From contig NZ_JAPEPI010000001.1 of NCBI RefSeq assembly GCF_026340305.1, positions 1,178,001-1,242,000 on the forward strand: a stretch of 64,000 nt of DNA, read 5' to 3'. This document shows positions 17,156-26,861 of this stretch, piece after piece. The stretch comes from Streptomyces sp. NBC_01381. GTDB taxonomy: Bacteria; Actinomycetota; Actinomycetes; Streptomycetales; Streptomycetaceae. Made by a program: the position numbers and the translations under genes. Below the pieces are notes generated by a model that saw only the letters and a list, made by a program, of their open reading frames with translations, searched no databases and was not told where the DNA came from. Each line of letters begins with the position of its first letter. Position 1 is the stretch's first letter.

Positions 17156-17359
17156 ATGGCTCAGGGCACCGTCAAGTGGTTCAACGCGGAGAAGGGGTAC
17201 GGCTTCATCGCGGTCGACGGTGGTGCGGATGTTTTCGTCCACTACAGCGCGATCCAGATGGACGGCTACCGCACCCTTGAAGAAGGTCAGCGAGTCGAGT
17301 TCGAGATCTCGCAGGGCCAGAAGGGTCCGCAGGCGGACATGGTCAAGCTCGCCGTCTGA
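17156..17359 (+). CDS. Cold-shock domain protein (CspA family)
   Basis: 67 residues: [20 protein letters not shown] opens the OB-fold. It carries RNP1 (KGYGFI) and RNP2 (VFVHY) nucleic-acid-binding motifs and ends MVKLAV. It binds single-stranded RNA/DNA and melts RNA structure. The ATG at 17156 follows GGGGAG; a longer in-frame start at 17126 has no support. It is a monocistronic unit flanked by terminators, in the conserved position just upstream of groEL2. Confidence 0.95.
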   Translation: MAQGTVKWFNAEKGYGFIAVDGGADVFVHYSAIQMDGYRTLEEGQRVEFEISQGQKGPQADMVKLAV

Positions 17360-17392
17360 TCTCGGCGCGATCGGCCACCGACGCACTCACGG

Positions 17393-17430
17393 CGAGGGGC
17401 CCGTATCCCGACAGGGGTACGGGCCCCTCG
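17393..17430 (+). terminator. Hairpin terminator after the cold-shock gene
   Basis: A perfect 13-bp stem CGAGGGGCCCGTA / TACGGGCCCCTCG with a 12-nt loop, separating the csp transcript from groEL2. Confidence 0.85.
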
Positions 17431-17454
17431 TACGTCTGGGATCCGCCAGGGGCG

Positions 17455-19270
<1,816 letters not shown>

Positions 19271-19304
19271 GCCTCTTCGGCTCGGTAGGCCAGTCTTCAC
19301 GTAC

Positions 19305-19352
19305 CGAGGGCGGCACTCCTTCTCACGAAGGGGTGCCGCCCTCGGGCGTTTT
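19305..19352 (+). terminator. Intrinsic terminator after groEL2
   Basis: A 15-bp stem CGAGGGCGGCACTCC / GGGGTGCCGCCCTCG with loop TTCTCACGAA, followed by GGCGTTTTCT. This is the most canonical terminator in the window. Confidence 0.92.
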
Positions 19353-19376
19353 CTGTACGACCTTCCATACGGCCTT

Positions 19377-19481
19377 CTATGCGACCAGAGTCCTGACCGC
19401 GACGGCGAGCAGGGTGATGTCCAGGGCGATCGCCACGATCAGGGAGAGCGCCGTGAGAACGGCGAGACGGGACGGGGACAC
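19377..19481 (-). CDS. 34-residue single-pass membrane peptide
   Basis: A GTG start with a strong GAGGAG ribosome site 5 nt upstream opens the reading frame MSPSRLAVLTALSLIV..., which ends RTLVA-stop. Residues 6-29 form one clear hydrophobic helix with a single Asp in the middle (AIALDITLLAV). It is convergent with groEL2 and divergent from the large P-loop protein, so it is its own unit. No function is recognised. Size and composition resemble small membrane regulators or type I toxins, but that is only a shape comparison. Confidence 0.65.
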   Translation of the reverse strand: MSPSRLAVLTALSLIVAIALDITLLAVAVRTLVA

Positions 19482-19615
19482 TACGGCTCCTCGGTGAGTG
19501 TGTCCGGCAGGGACGTGAGGACTGTCCCGAAGTCCGTGTGCAACGGGGTGCGCCTGGAGGAAAATGAACGCCGTTGAACAGGGGCAGCGTTGAACGGGGA
19601 AGCGGAGGGCGGCCG

Positions 19616-22600
19616 GTGGCGGGCGGTGCGGGCGGCGACGCCGCGGCCGCGCTCGCTCAGCTGCGCAAGGAGCTGAGGCAGCGGCGCGACAGCGCGGGGC
19701 AGACCATCGACGGGCTCATCGGGCGTGCGGCGGCCCACCGCGTCCGGCTCGGCCGCACCACCGTCAGCCACGCCTTCAACGACGGCCATCCGCCGCCCAC
19801 TTGGCGCACCGTCCACGCCCTGGCCCGCGCCACAGGGGCCGACGGCGACGGCGTCGCCCGGCTGCGGGAACTGTGGGAACGGGCCGCCCGCCGGGAGGAC
19901 GCCGCCCTGCCGGTGCGGCGCGATGACCGCTCCCCGGCGGCGGCGGTGCTGTCCGCGGGCGTCGCGGACCCGGCCCTCCTGGAGGTGCACGAAGCCGTCC
20001 TGCCCGGACCGGCCCCCGGGGGTCTTCCGTACCTCACCCCGTACCTGAGCCGCCGCCACGACGGAGAGCTGCGCCGCCGCGTCGAGCCCGCCGTCGCCGG
20101 GGAGTGCTCTGTCCTGGTGATGGTGACCGGCGGCTCCTCCACCGGGAAGACGAGATCCCTGTACGAAGGGCTGCGCGCCCTCGCGCCCGACCGGCCGCTG
20201 CTGCGGCCCGAGGGCCACGCCGGTCTCCTGGAGCTGCTGCGCGCCGGGCGGATCGGCGCGGGCGCGGTCCTCTGGCTCGACGAGGCGCAGCGCTTCTTCC
20301 ACGGCGGACCCGGCGCCGAGGCGGCGGCGGACCTGCTGCGGCAACTGCTGCTCGCACAGCGCGGCATCGTGGCGGTGGGCACCATGTGGACCGAGCCCTA
20401 CCAGGAGTTCCTGGCCAGGCCCGACACGGTGACGGACCCGCACAACCGCGTGCGGGCACTGCTCGCGTCCCCCGCCACGCGCAGAGTGACCGTGCCCGAC
20501 CGGCTGACGGGCCCGGAGCTCGAATGCTGGCGGCTGCTCGCCGAGTCCAGCGGGGACCAGCGGATGACCGCCTCCTTGAACGCGGGGTCGCGCGACGGTC
20601 TTGTCGTGCCGCACCTCAGTGGCGGGCCCGAGCTGCGGGAGGCGTTCGGCGCGGGCCCGGGCGCCTGCTTCAGCCACGTCGAGCACGCGCTCATCAGCGC
20701 GGCGCTCGCGGCGCGCGGCCTGCACCACTACGCCCCCCTGCCCGGCGCCCTCCTTTCCGCTGTCGCCGACGCCGCGCTCGATGCCAGGCACCGGCCCGCC
20801 GACCCCGACTGGGCAGCCGTCGCGCTGCGCTCCCTCTGCTCCGGGGTGCGCCCCGACGGCCGCCGTACGGACATCCGTTCCGTACTGACCGCGTTGGTCG
20901 CCGTACGGACGGTCGCGGGCGGGGATGCGGCCTACGAGCCCGCCGACTACCTGGAGCAGGCGCTGCGCTCCGAGGAGGCGCTGCCCGCGCCGACTCCCGC
21001 GCTGTGGCGGGCACTTGAGGAACACACGACGGACCCGCACGAGCTGCTCGTGACGGCCAGGGAAGCCGAGCGGCGCGACTTCCGGAAGCAGGCGACGCTG
21101 CTGTTGCGCCGGCTGGTCGCCGCGGGCCACCCGCATGTGCTGGAGATCCTGTTCCTCACGCTGCCCCGCCAGGTGTGGCGCGGCGAGGAGTTGATGCTCT
21201 GGATCGCGGAGAACGCCGGGCTCGTGTCGCGCGAGAGCACCCGCGCCTTCCTGTGGAGCGTGGCCCGCGCGAAGTGGCAGGCTCCCGTGGACCGGATCGT
21301 GGGGCGGGCGGTCGCACGGGTGGACCTGACCGATCCGGAGCAGCTCGCCGGCCTGCTGTCCGACCTGACGCAGATCGACCAGGAGGCTGCGCTTCTGGAC
21401 CGGGATCCGATGGCCCGGGTGCGGCTGCCCGAACCACGGCTCGCCGCATGGCTGTTGGGATGCCTGACCCGCCGGGGCCACCTGGACGCGGCCGTCCGGC
21501 TCGCCGACCGGCTGCTCCCCGGTGCCGACCTCGGCGACGCGGGGCTCGCCGCCGCGCTCCTGGCGCTGCTGCACGCCGTGGGAGACCGGGGCGCCGATCT
21601 CGCCGCCGTGGCGCGGGAGGCGGCGCGGCGCGTCGACGTGGGCGACCAGGACGGTGCCTTGGAGGTCCTTGAGGAGCTGGTCGATGCGGGCGAGCCCGAG
21701 GCGGCGCAGCTGCTGGCCGGCCGGGTCGCGGCCGGTGCGGACGTGAGCGATCCGGAGGCCGTCGGGGTCGTACTCGATCAGTTGCGCTTCTACGACGGGA
21801 TGACCGATGCCGCCCGTCACCTCGCCGAACGAGCCGCGGGAAACGTCGAGTTGAGGTCTCCGGAGGACGTCGCGTTCATGCTGGACGGGATGCGTGCCAT
21901 GGGTGTGGCAGGCGCCCTGACGCAGCCCTTCGCCCAGGAGGCGGCACGGCACGTCGATGTCACCCGGGCCGCGGGCGTCACCCTCCTTATGTGGACGCTC
22001 GGCGAGATGGGAGAGACGCAGGCCGCGGCGCGGATCGCCGACCGGGCCGTGGCGGAGGGGGTGGCCCTCGGCGATCCCGAATGGGCCGCGTACTTCCTCG
22101 CCGAGATGGCCAAGCTCGGCAGAACGGACGCGGTCCCGGCGCTTGCCGAGCGTGCCGTGACGGAGGCCGACGCCGGCGACACGCGAGTGAGCTTCCTGCT
22201 GGGCGAACTGCGCGACATGGGGCGGACCGACCTGGTGGAGCGCCTTGCGCGGCGCAGCGCCGAGCGGGGCGGCGGTCTCACGCTGGCGCGGCGGTTGCGG
22301 GATGCCGGGCAGGACGGATGGGCCGAGCGGGTCATCGACGGGCTGCTCACCCGCTCCCGTGTGCGCCTCGGTGACGCGTACCAACTGGCCATGTTGCTGG
22401 ACGAGTTGACGGAGGCCGAGGAGTACGCCGCCGCCGCTCGGCTGGCCCGCGACGCAGTACCCCAGGTCTCCATGGTCGGCGTCGAGGGCGCGGACGCCCT
22501 GCTGGAAGCGTTGCGCAAGGCGGACCTGCCGGAGGAGGCGGAGCGTCTGGAGGCCCGGGTGGCGCAGCGCCCGGCGCCCCGCGTCTGGTCCCCGAAGGCA

Positions 22601-22723
22601 CCGTACGGCCTGGAGACCGACGGAAGCCCGGCCGAGCCGTGGACGTGGGACGAGCTGCCGCCTGTCGACGAGGCGTGGTGCCGCAAGGCGCGGGCGGTGG
22701 CCCGCGAGACGCGGTGGCTGTGA
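19616..22723 (+). CDS. Large HTH plus P-loop NTPase with helical-repeat C-terminus (STAND-like)
   Basis: About 1035 residues. The N-terminal ~75 residues resemble a Streptomyces-type XRE fold (LRKELRQRRDSAG, RTTVSHAFNDGHPPPTWRTV). A P-loop NTPase domain follows, with Walker A GGSSTGKT at 172-179 and Walker B VLWLDEAQRF near 218. The C-terminal ~500 residues are Ala/Leu-rich helical repeats with recurring AARLADR / AERAV elements and VDVGD-type turns, likely TPR/HEAT-like. This N-to-C order is that of STAND signal-transduction ATPases. Start GTG 19616 has GGAGGG; a TTG at 19574 is less likely. Ligand and output are unknown. Confidence 0.8.
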   Translation: MAGGAGGDAAAALAQLRKELRQRRDSAGQTIDGLIGRAAAHRVRLGRTTVSHAFNDGHPPPTWRTVHALARATGADGDGVARLRELWERAARREDAALPVRRDDRSPAAAVLSAGVADPALLEVHEAVLPGPAPGGLPYLTPYLSRRHDGELRRRVEPAVAGECSVLVMVTGGSSTGKTRSLYEGLRALAPDRPLLRPEGHAGLLELLRAGRIGAGAVLWLDEAQRFFHGGPGAEAAADLLRQLLLAQRGIVAVGTMWTEPYQEFLARPDTVTDPHNRVRALLASPATRRVTVPDRLTGPELECWRLLAESSGDQRMTASLNAGSRDGLVVPHLSGGPELREAFGAGPGACFSHVEHALISAALAARGLHHYAPLPGALLSAVADAALDARHRPADPDWAAVALRSLCSGVRPDGRRTDIRSVLTALVAVRTVAGGDAAYEPADYLEQALRSEEALPAPTPALWRALEEHTTDPHELLVTAREAERRDFRKQATLLLRRLVAAGHPHVLEILFLTLPRQVWRGEELMLWIAENAGLVSRESTRAFLWSVARAKWQAPVDRIVGRAVARVDLTDPEQLAGLLSDLTQIDQEAALLDRDPMARVRLPEPRLAAWLLGCLTRRGHLDAAVRLADRLLPGADLGDAGLAAALLALLHAVGDRGADLAAVAREAARRVDVGDQDGALEVLEELVDAGEPEAAQLLAGRVAAGADVSDPEAVGVVLDQLRFYDGMTDAARHLAERAAGNVELRSPEDVAFMLDGMRAMGVAGALTQPFAQEAARHVDVTRAAGVTLLMWTLGEMGETQAAARIADRAVAEGVALGDPEWAAYFLAEMAKLGRTDAVPALAERAVTEADAGDTRVSFLLGELRDMGRTDLVERLARRSAERGGGLTLARRLRDAGQDGWAERVIDGLLTRSRVRLGDAYQLAMLLDELTEAEEYAAAARLARDAVPQVSMVGVEGADALLEALRKADLPEEAERLEARVAQRPAPRVWSPKAPYGLETDGSPAEPWTWDELPPVDEAWCRKARAVARETRWL

Positions 22724-22747
22724 CGTGGCCCCGCTCCGTCATGACGT

Positions 22748-22774
22748 GCCCCGCTCCGTCATCCGGAGCGGGGC
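22748..22774. terminator. Bidirectional terminator with duplicated arm
   Basis: GCCCCGCTCCG / CGGAGCGGGGC (11-bp perfect stem, 5-nt loop) lies between the convergent P-loop and hydrolase genes. An extra left arm, GGCCCCGCTCCGTCATGACG, starts at 22727 and duplicates about 18 bp, so alternative pairings exist. Confidence 0.8.
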
Positions 22775-22800
22775 CCATGCTGCTACCCGGCCGGGCCGGG

Positions 22801-24054
22801 CTACGGCAGCCGGTCCATGATCCAGGTGCAGAGTTCCTCGGTGACCAGGGTGTGGCCCTCGTTCCGGGAGGCGCAGAGGTACTCGTCCAGTTCGCTGTCC
22901 TCGGAGTTCTCCGGGAAGGGCTCGTACAGCTTCTGATGGGTGTCGACGTCGCGCAGGGCGACCGCGCTGACCGCGGGCACGAAGCAGTGCTCGCGGATCT
23001 CGGCCTCCGAGCCGAGGCCGATGATCGCGGGGATCTTGTTCAGCTCGTCGGCGAGGATGCCGAAGCCCTCCAGGGTGCCGCCGGGCGCGCCGTCGATCTC
23101 GGGCAGGCCCGAGGTGCGGATCTGCGGCTTGCGCAGGGTCACCACCCTTAGCTGTGCGACGAGTTGGTCCTCACCCGCGGGCTGGGTGTAGAGGTGAGTG
23201 CCGGTGATGGCCAGGCCCTTGCCGTGGAACGCCCGCTCGCCGGGGTCGATGCCGTTGCCCTCGCCGGTGCGTACGCCGTTGGCCACGCCGATCTTCCGGG
23301 GCTGCCGCGGCCAGCCGCCGACCCGCTCCAGCTCGGCGATGAACTCGGTGCGCTCCTTGTCGGTCTCGGGGCTGTCGTCCCACTCCGCGATGTGCTGCCA
23401 CAGGAGCTGGCGGGCGGCCGGGCTGTTCATCTGGTTCGAGAAGGCGGAGTTGAGCTTGCGGATGTAGTGGGCGAAGGACTGCAGGGCGATCGGGATCCAG
23501 GCGCCGCGGTGCGGGCTGTCATAGGAGAAGTACAGCGCCGTCCGGTGATCCTCGGTGTCGTGCTCCATCTTGGCGAGCGCGTACCGCGTGACCAGGCCGC
23601 CCATGCTGAACCCGCCGACGGCCAGCGGATGGCCGCTCTTGCGCCGCGCGATCGCCTCGCGGATGGCGGCCCGCGCGACCTCGGCGTTCTCCAGGATGGA
23701 CGCGCTGCGCTCCTCGAAGCCGATCAGTACGACGTCACGCCCGCGCTGCCGCAGCTCGCTGATGAACGGGTACGGGCCCCGCTCCAGGATCTCCCAGGAG
23801 TAGTCCAGATCGCTGGGGCCCGTGTTGAACCCGTCGCCGAGGAGCACCGGCTTGTCCAGGCCGAACTTGGGGTTGGCGAGGTACACCCAGGCCTTGCCGC
23901 CGGGCAGCGTCCACTCCTCGTCCGGGGCGGGGGCCTCGGCGGGGACCTCCCTGGGGCCGGGCGCCAGCGTGATGTGGGCGGCGGACCTCAAGGCTTCGGC
24001 GATCTGCTCTTCGTCGGGCTCGCTGGGCTGGTTGGGCTCGTTGGGCTCGGTCAT
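22801..24054 (-). CDS. Alpha/beta-hydrolase (lipase/esterase-like), copy 1
   Basis: 417 residues from MTEPNEPNQPSEPD, a disordered acidic N-terminus without a signal peptide. The nucleophile elbow is GFSMGG with Ser150, preceded by the hydrolase strand RGRDVVLIGFEERSA and followed by LYFSYDSPHRGAWIPIALQ. Conserved LPGGKAWVYLANP lies near the start. The reaction is unknown; the overall layout is that of PGAP1/lipase-like esterases. It has a strong GGAGGGG ribosome site. It is a tandem paralogue of the gene at 24404-25651, with a block near 23420-23510 nearly identical at DNA level. Confidence 0.82.
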   Translation of the reverse strand: MTEPNEPNQPSEPDEEQIAEALRSAAHITLAPGPREVPAEAPAPDEEWTLPGGKAWVYLANPKFGLDKPVLLGDGFNTGPSDLDYSWEILERGPYPFISELRQRGRDVVLIGFEERSASILENAEVARAAIREAIARRKSGHPLAVGGFSMGGLVTRYALAKMEHDTEDHRTALYFSYDSPHRGAWIPIALQSFAHYIRKLNSAFSNQMNSPAARQLLWQHIAEWDDSPETDKERTEFIAELERVGGWPRQPRKIGVANGVRTGEGNGIDPGERAFHGKGLAITGTHLYTQPAGEDQLVAQLRVVTLRKPQIRTSGLPEIDGAPGGTLEGFGILADELNKIPAIIGLGSEAEIREHCFVPAVSAVALRDVDTHQKLYEPFPENSEDSELDEYLCASRNEGHTLVTEELCTWIMDRLP

Positions 24055-24403
24055 GAAGGTCCCCTCCGGGAGTACCGGTGCGATGGCGTGCGATGACGTA
24101 CGCGTGCTCATGACGTACACGTGCTCATGACGTTCGGTGTCATCTTTGGTACGCCGGGTAGCCGCCGGCAGCCGGTCCCCGCGATCCGCACCGGGGCCAG
24201 GAGCCTTTCGGACAGGGCGACTTCGGCCGATTACGCGTGTGACGCGAGGGGCGTGCCCCGCCGACCAGCGGCGTACCTGTGGCACCGGCGCCGGGGCCCG
24301 CGCCGGCCGACGGCGCGTCGGCCAACACGGCGCCGGGACCGGCCGCCCGCACCCCGCCGCGGCGCGGGAACTCTGTCGCGAAGACGACCGGGCCGGGTGA
24401 CGG
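24055..24403. promoter_or_regulatory. Intergenic region between hydrolase paralogues: 17-bp tandem repeat and palindromic operator
   Basis: A 17-bp unit ATGACGTACRCGTGCTC occurs at 24093-24109 and 24110-24126. A third, diverged start at 24127 forms the palindrome ATGACGTTCGGTGTCAT (24127-24143). The rest resembles the region upstream of copy 2 in short blocks (for example GGCC/CCGGACAGGG near 24214). No gene is supported in these 349 bp. Confidence 0.6.
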
Positions 24404-25651
24404 CTACTGGGGCAGCCGGTCCATGATCCAGGTGCACAGTTCCTCGGTGATCAGGGTGTGGCCCTCGTTCTGCGAGGCGCACAAGAAGTCGTCCAGTTCG
24501 CTCTCCTCCGGAGAGAGCGAGCTGATGTCGGCGTACAGGTTCGCCTCGGTGTCGAGATCGCGGATCGCCACGGCGCTCACCGCCGGCACGAAGCTGTGCG
24601 ATGCGATGTGCGCCTCGGACCTGAAGCCGAGGATCGGCAGCAGGGCGTTGAAGCGGTCGGCGAGGATCTCGAAGCTGTTGAGCGTGCCGCCTGGGGCGCC
24701 GTCGATGGGCGGCAGGCCCGAGGTGTGGACCTCCTTGGCGGGCGGCGGCGTCACCACCCGCAACTGGGCCACCAGTTGCTTCTCGCCCGGCGACTGGGTG
24801 TTCAGCTTGCTGCCGAGCACGGAAAGACCCTTGCCCTCGAAGGCGAGTTCGCCGGCCCCGACGCCATTGCCCGTGCCGTTGGCCAGGCCGTTGGCGACAC
24901 CGATCTTGCGCGGAATCCGCGGCCAGCCGCCGACCCGCTCCAGTGCTTCGAGGAAGCTGGTGCGCTCCTTGCTCTCGGCGGGTGTGTCGTTCCACTCCGC
25001 GATGTGCCGCCACAGCAGCTGCTGCGCCGCCGGGCTGTTCATCTGGTTCGAGAAGGCGGAGTTGAGCTTGCGGATGTAGTGCGCGAAGGACTGCAGGGCG
25101 ATCGGGATCCAGGCGCCCCGGTGCGGGCTGTCGTACGAGAAGTACAGCTCGGTCTGGTGGTCCATGCGCTGCGTCTCCAGCCTGGCCAGCGCGTACCGCG
25201 TGACCAGGCCGCCCATGCTGAAGCCGCCGACGGCGAGCCGGTGGTCGCCCCGGCGGTCCGAGATGGCGCGGAAGATCGCGGCCGTGGCGGTCTGGGCGTT
25301 GTCCTGGATCGGGGCGCTGCGGTCGTGGTAGCCGATCAGGACGACGTCGCGGCCGCGCCGCCGCAGCTCGGTCAGGAAGGCGTACGGGCCGCGGTCCAGG
25401 AACTCCCAGGAGTCGTTCAGGCTGCTGGGCCCGGAGTTGAAGCCGTCGGCCATGAGGACGGGCCGGGTCAGCGCTTGATTCCCCTGGCCGTAGTACACCC
25501 AGGCGGTGCCGCCGGGCAGGTCCCATACCTCGTTGGCCACGGGGGCGGGGGTGACCACGGGCTCGCTCGGCCCGGTGCCGAGGGCGATCGGAGGCGCGGC
25601 GAGAAGTGCGTCCTGGACCTGCTGCTCGGTGGGTGTGTTCTCTTCGGGCAT
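24404..25651 (-). CDS. Alpha/beta-hydrolase (lipase/esterase-like), copy 2
   Basis: 415 residues from MPEENTPTEQQVQDALLAAP. It has the same architecture as copy 1: LPGGTAWVYYGQGN, RGRDVVLIGYHDRSA, nucleophile elbow GFSMGG (Ser145), SYDSPHRGAWIPIALQSFAH, and a C-terminal LITEELCTWIMDRLPQ. The two proteins end almost identically. The strong GGAGGGG ribosome site is shared. The copies probably arose by tandem duplication; the near-identical central block suggests gene conversion. Function is not known. Confidence 0.82.
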   Translation of the reverse strand: MPEENTPTEQQVQDALLAAPPIALGTGPSEPVVTPAPVANEVWDLPGGTAWVYYGQGNQALTRPVLMADGFNSGPSSLNDSWEFLDRGPYAFLTELRRRGRDVVLIGYHDRSAPIQDNAQTATAAIFRAISDRRGDHRLAVGGFSMGGLVTRYALARLETQRMDHQTELYFSYDSPHRGAWIPIALQSFAHYIRKLNSAFSNQMNSPAAQQLLWRHIAEWNDTPAESKERTSFLEALERVGGWPRIPRKIGVANGLANGTGNGVGAGELAFEGKGLSVLGSKLNTQSPGEKQLVAQLRVVTPPPAKEVHTSGLPPIDGAPGGTLNSFEILADRFNALLPILGFRSEAHIASHSFVPAVSAVAIRDLDTEANLYADISSLSPEESELDDFLCASQNEGHTLITEELCTWIMDRLPQ

Positions 25652-26184
25652 GGGTGTCCCCTCCTGCGATGTCGGCGACTGGGGCGGCATCGACGTCGAC
25701 GCGATGACGCTCTGCGTCATATTGGGCACCGGCGGTAGGCATCGGAAGGTGATCGCCCGGATCCGAACGGGAGTTGGGGCGCTTCCGGACAGGGCCCATC
25801 CCGTGGGTTCCGGCCGCGGTCGGCGGGACTGGTACGGACCGCGCCGGAGTGGCGTGGGGCGCGTGCGGCGGGGTTGGCCCAGGAGGTGGTCCGGTGGCGC
25901 ACTTCGGCCAACGGCGCCGCGCACGCCACCGGGCAAGGACGTCGCGAAGTGATCGACAGCGGGTGGTGCGGGCGGCCACGCGGTGCGCCGGGCGGCTCGG
26001 AACGGGGGTCGGCGCCGCTCGGCGCGCGGCGGGGCCCGCGGTGGTGAGACTGATCGATTCTGCCTAGCTCACACGAGTGATGGACGGGCTCGATGCCTGG
26101 TCAGGGCGGGCGCGGCGCCGGTACCAGTGGGGGTGAGGCCGGCCCGCGCGGGTCGGCCCGCACTCCTCTCAGTAGGGAGACATC
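25652..26184. promoter_or_regulatory. 533-bp upstream region of hydrolase copy 2 and of a small secreted protein gene
   Basis: It contains ATGACGCTCTGCGTCAT (25704-25720), a perfect 6-5-6 palindrome matching the operator in front of copy 1 and placed 52 bp before the copy 2 start. The stretch 25760-26100 is G+C-rich with no gene I can support. The last 80 bp before 26185 should hold the promoter of the small secreted protein, with ribosome site AGTAGGGAG. Confidence 0.55.
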
Positions 26185-26460
26185 ATGCGCAAGGGCAAGA
26201 TCCGACTCGCTGCCGTTGTCGTGACCGCCGTCGCCGGATTCCTGGCGACGGCCAACTCGCAAGCCACAGCGGCCCCTTCCGACCACCGGGTGGCCGCCGT
26301 CGAGTCCTCGCCGCCCCGCCCGACGGGGGTCTACGGCCCGTACGCCTTCTACGAAGCGTGCTGGGTCGCGGGCAACAACGGCCAGCAGGCCGGGCAGTGG
26401 CAGTCGTTCTTCTGCTCGCAGAACGGCACGGACCAGTGGTGGCTGTTCACCACCCCGTGA
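26185..26460 (+). CDS. Small secreted protein
   Basis: 91 residues: a Sec signal peptide (MRKGKIRLAAVVVTAVAGF, cleavage near ATAAPS) and a mature part of about 60 residues with aromatic and cysteine content (YAFYEACWVAGNNGQQAG, QSFFCSQNGTDQWWLF). Two cysteines could form one disulfide. No family is recognised. The short gap to the next secreted-protein gene suggests a pair. Confidence 0.7.
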   Translation: MRKGKIRLAAVVVTAVAGFLATANSQATAAPSDHRVAAVESSPPRPTGVYGPYAFYEACWVAGNNGQQAGQWQSFFCSQNGTDQWWLFTTP

Positions 26461-26499
26461 GGGCAGTGACCTAGTCAGGGGCTCTTCGTTTCCCTTGAC

Positions 26500-26787
26500 A
26501 TGAAGATCACCAAGATTCTGATGACGGGTGCCGCCGCCGCGGCGATGGCGGGCGCCTCCGCTTCCGGGGCGTTCGCGGCCGGCCCGGCGCCGAGCGCCCC
26601 GGTCGGCGACAAGAACGTGGGGGCGTCGTCCGTCGCGACCGAGGCGCTCAACCAGGCGCACGACAACCTCTACACCGGCCTCGCGATCCGGGGCGGCAGC
26701 GAGTCCCCGGATGCGCTGACCGACGTCGCCAACGTCGCCGGCAAGATCGATGAGACAGGGAAGTCCGCGCTCGTCCCGGGCAAGTAG
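26500..26787 (+). CDS. Small secreted protein
   Basis: 95 residues. The signal peptide MKITKILMTGAAAAAMAGAS ends near AFAAGPAP. The mature part contains SSVATEALNQAHDNLYTGL and lacks cysteines. No catalytic motif is seen. It starts 39 bp after the previous small secreted gene and may be expressed with it. Confidence 0.65.
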   Translation: MKITKILMTGAAAAAMAGASASGAFAAGPAPSAPVGDKNVGASSVATEALNQAHDNLYTGLAIRGGSESPDALTDVANVAGKIDETGKSALVPGK

Positions 26788-26861
26788 GGGCGAGCAGCCC
26801 GGCGGCGGTGTCGGCCAGGTCATGGCAGGCGAGGGCGGTGTGCGGGGTTAGCGTCGGCGGC

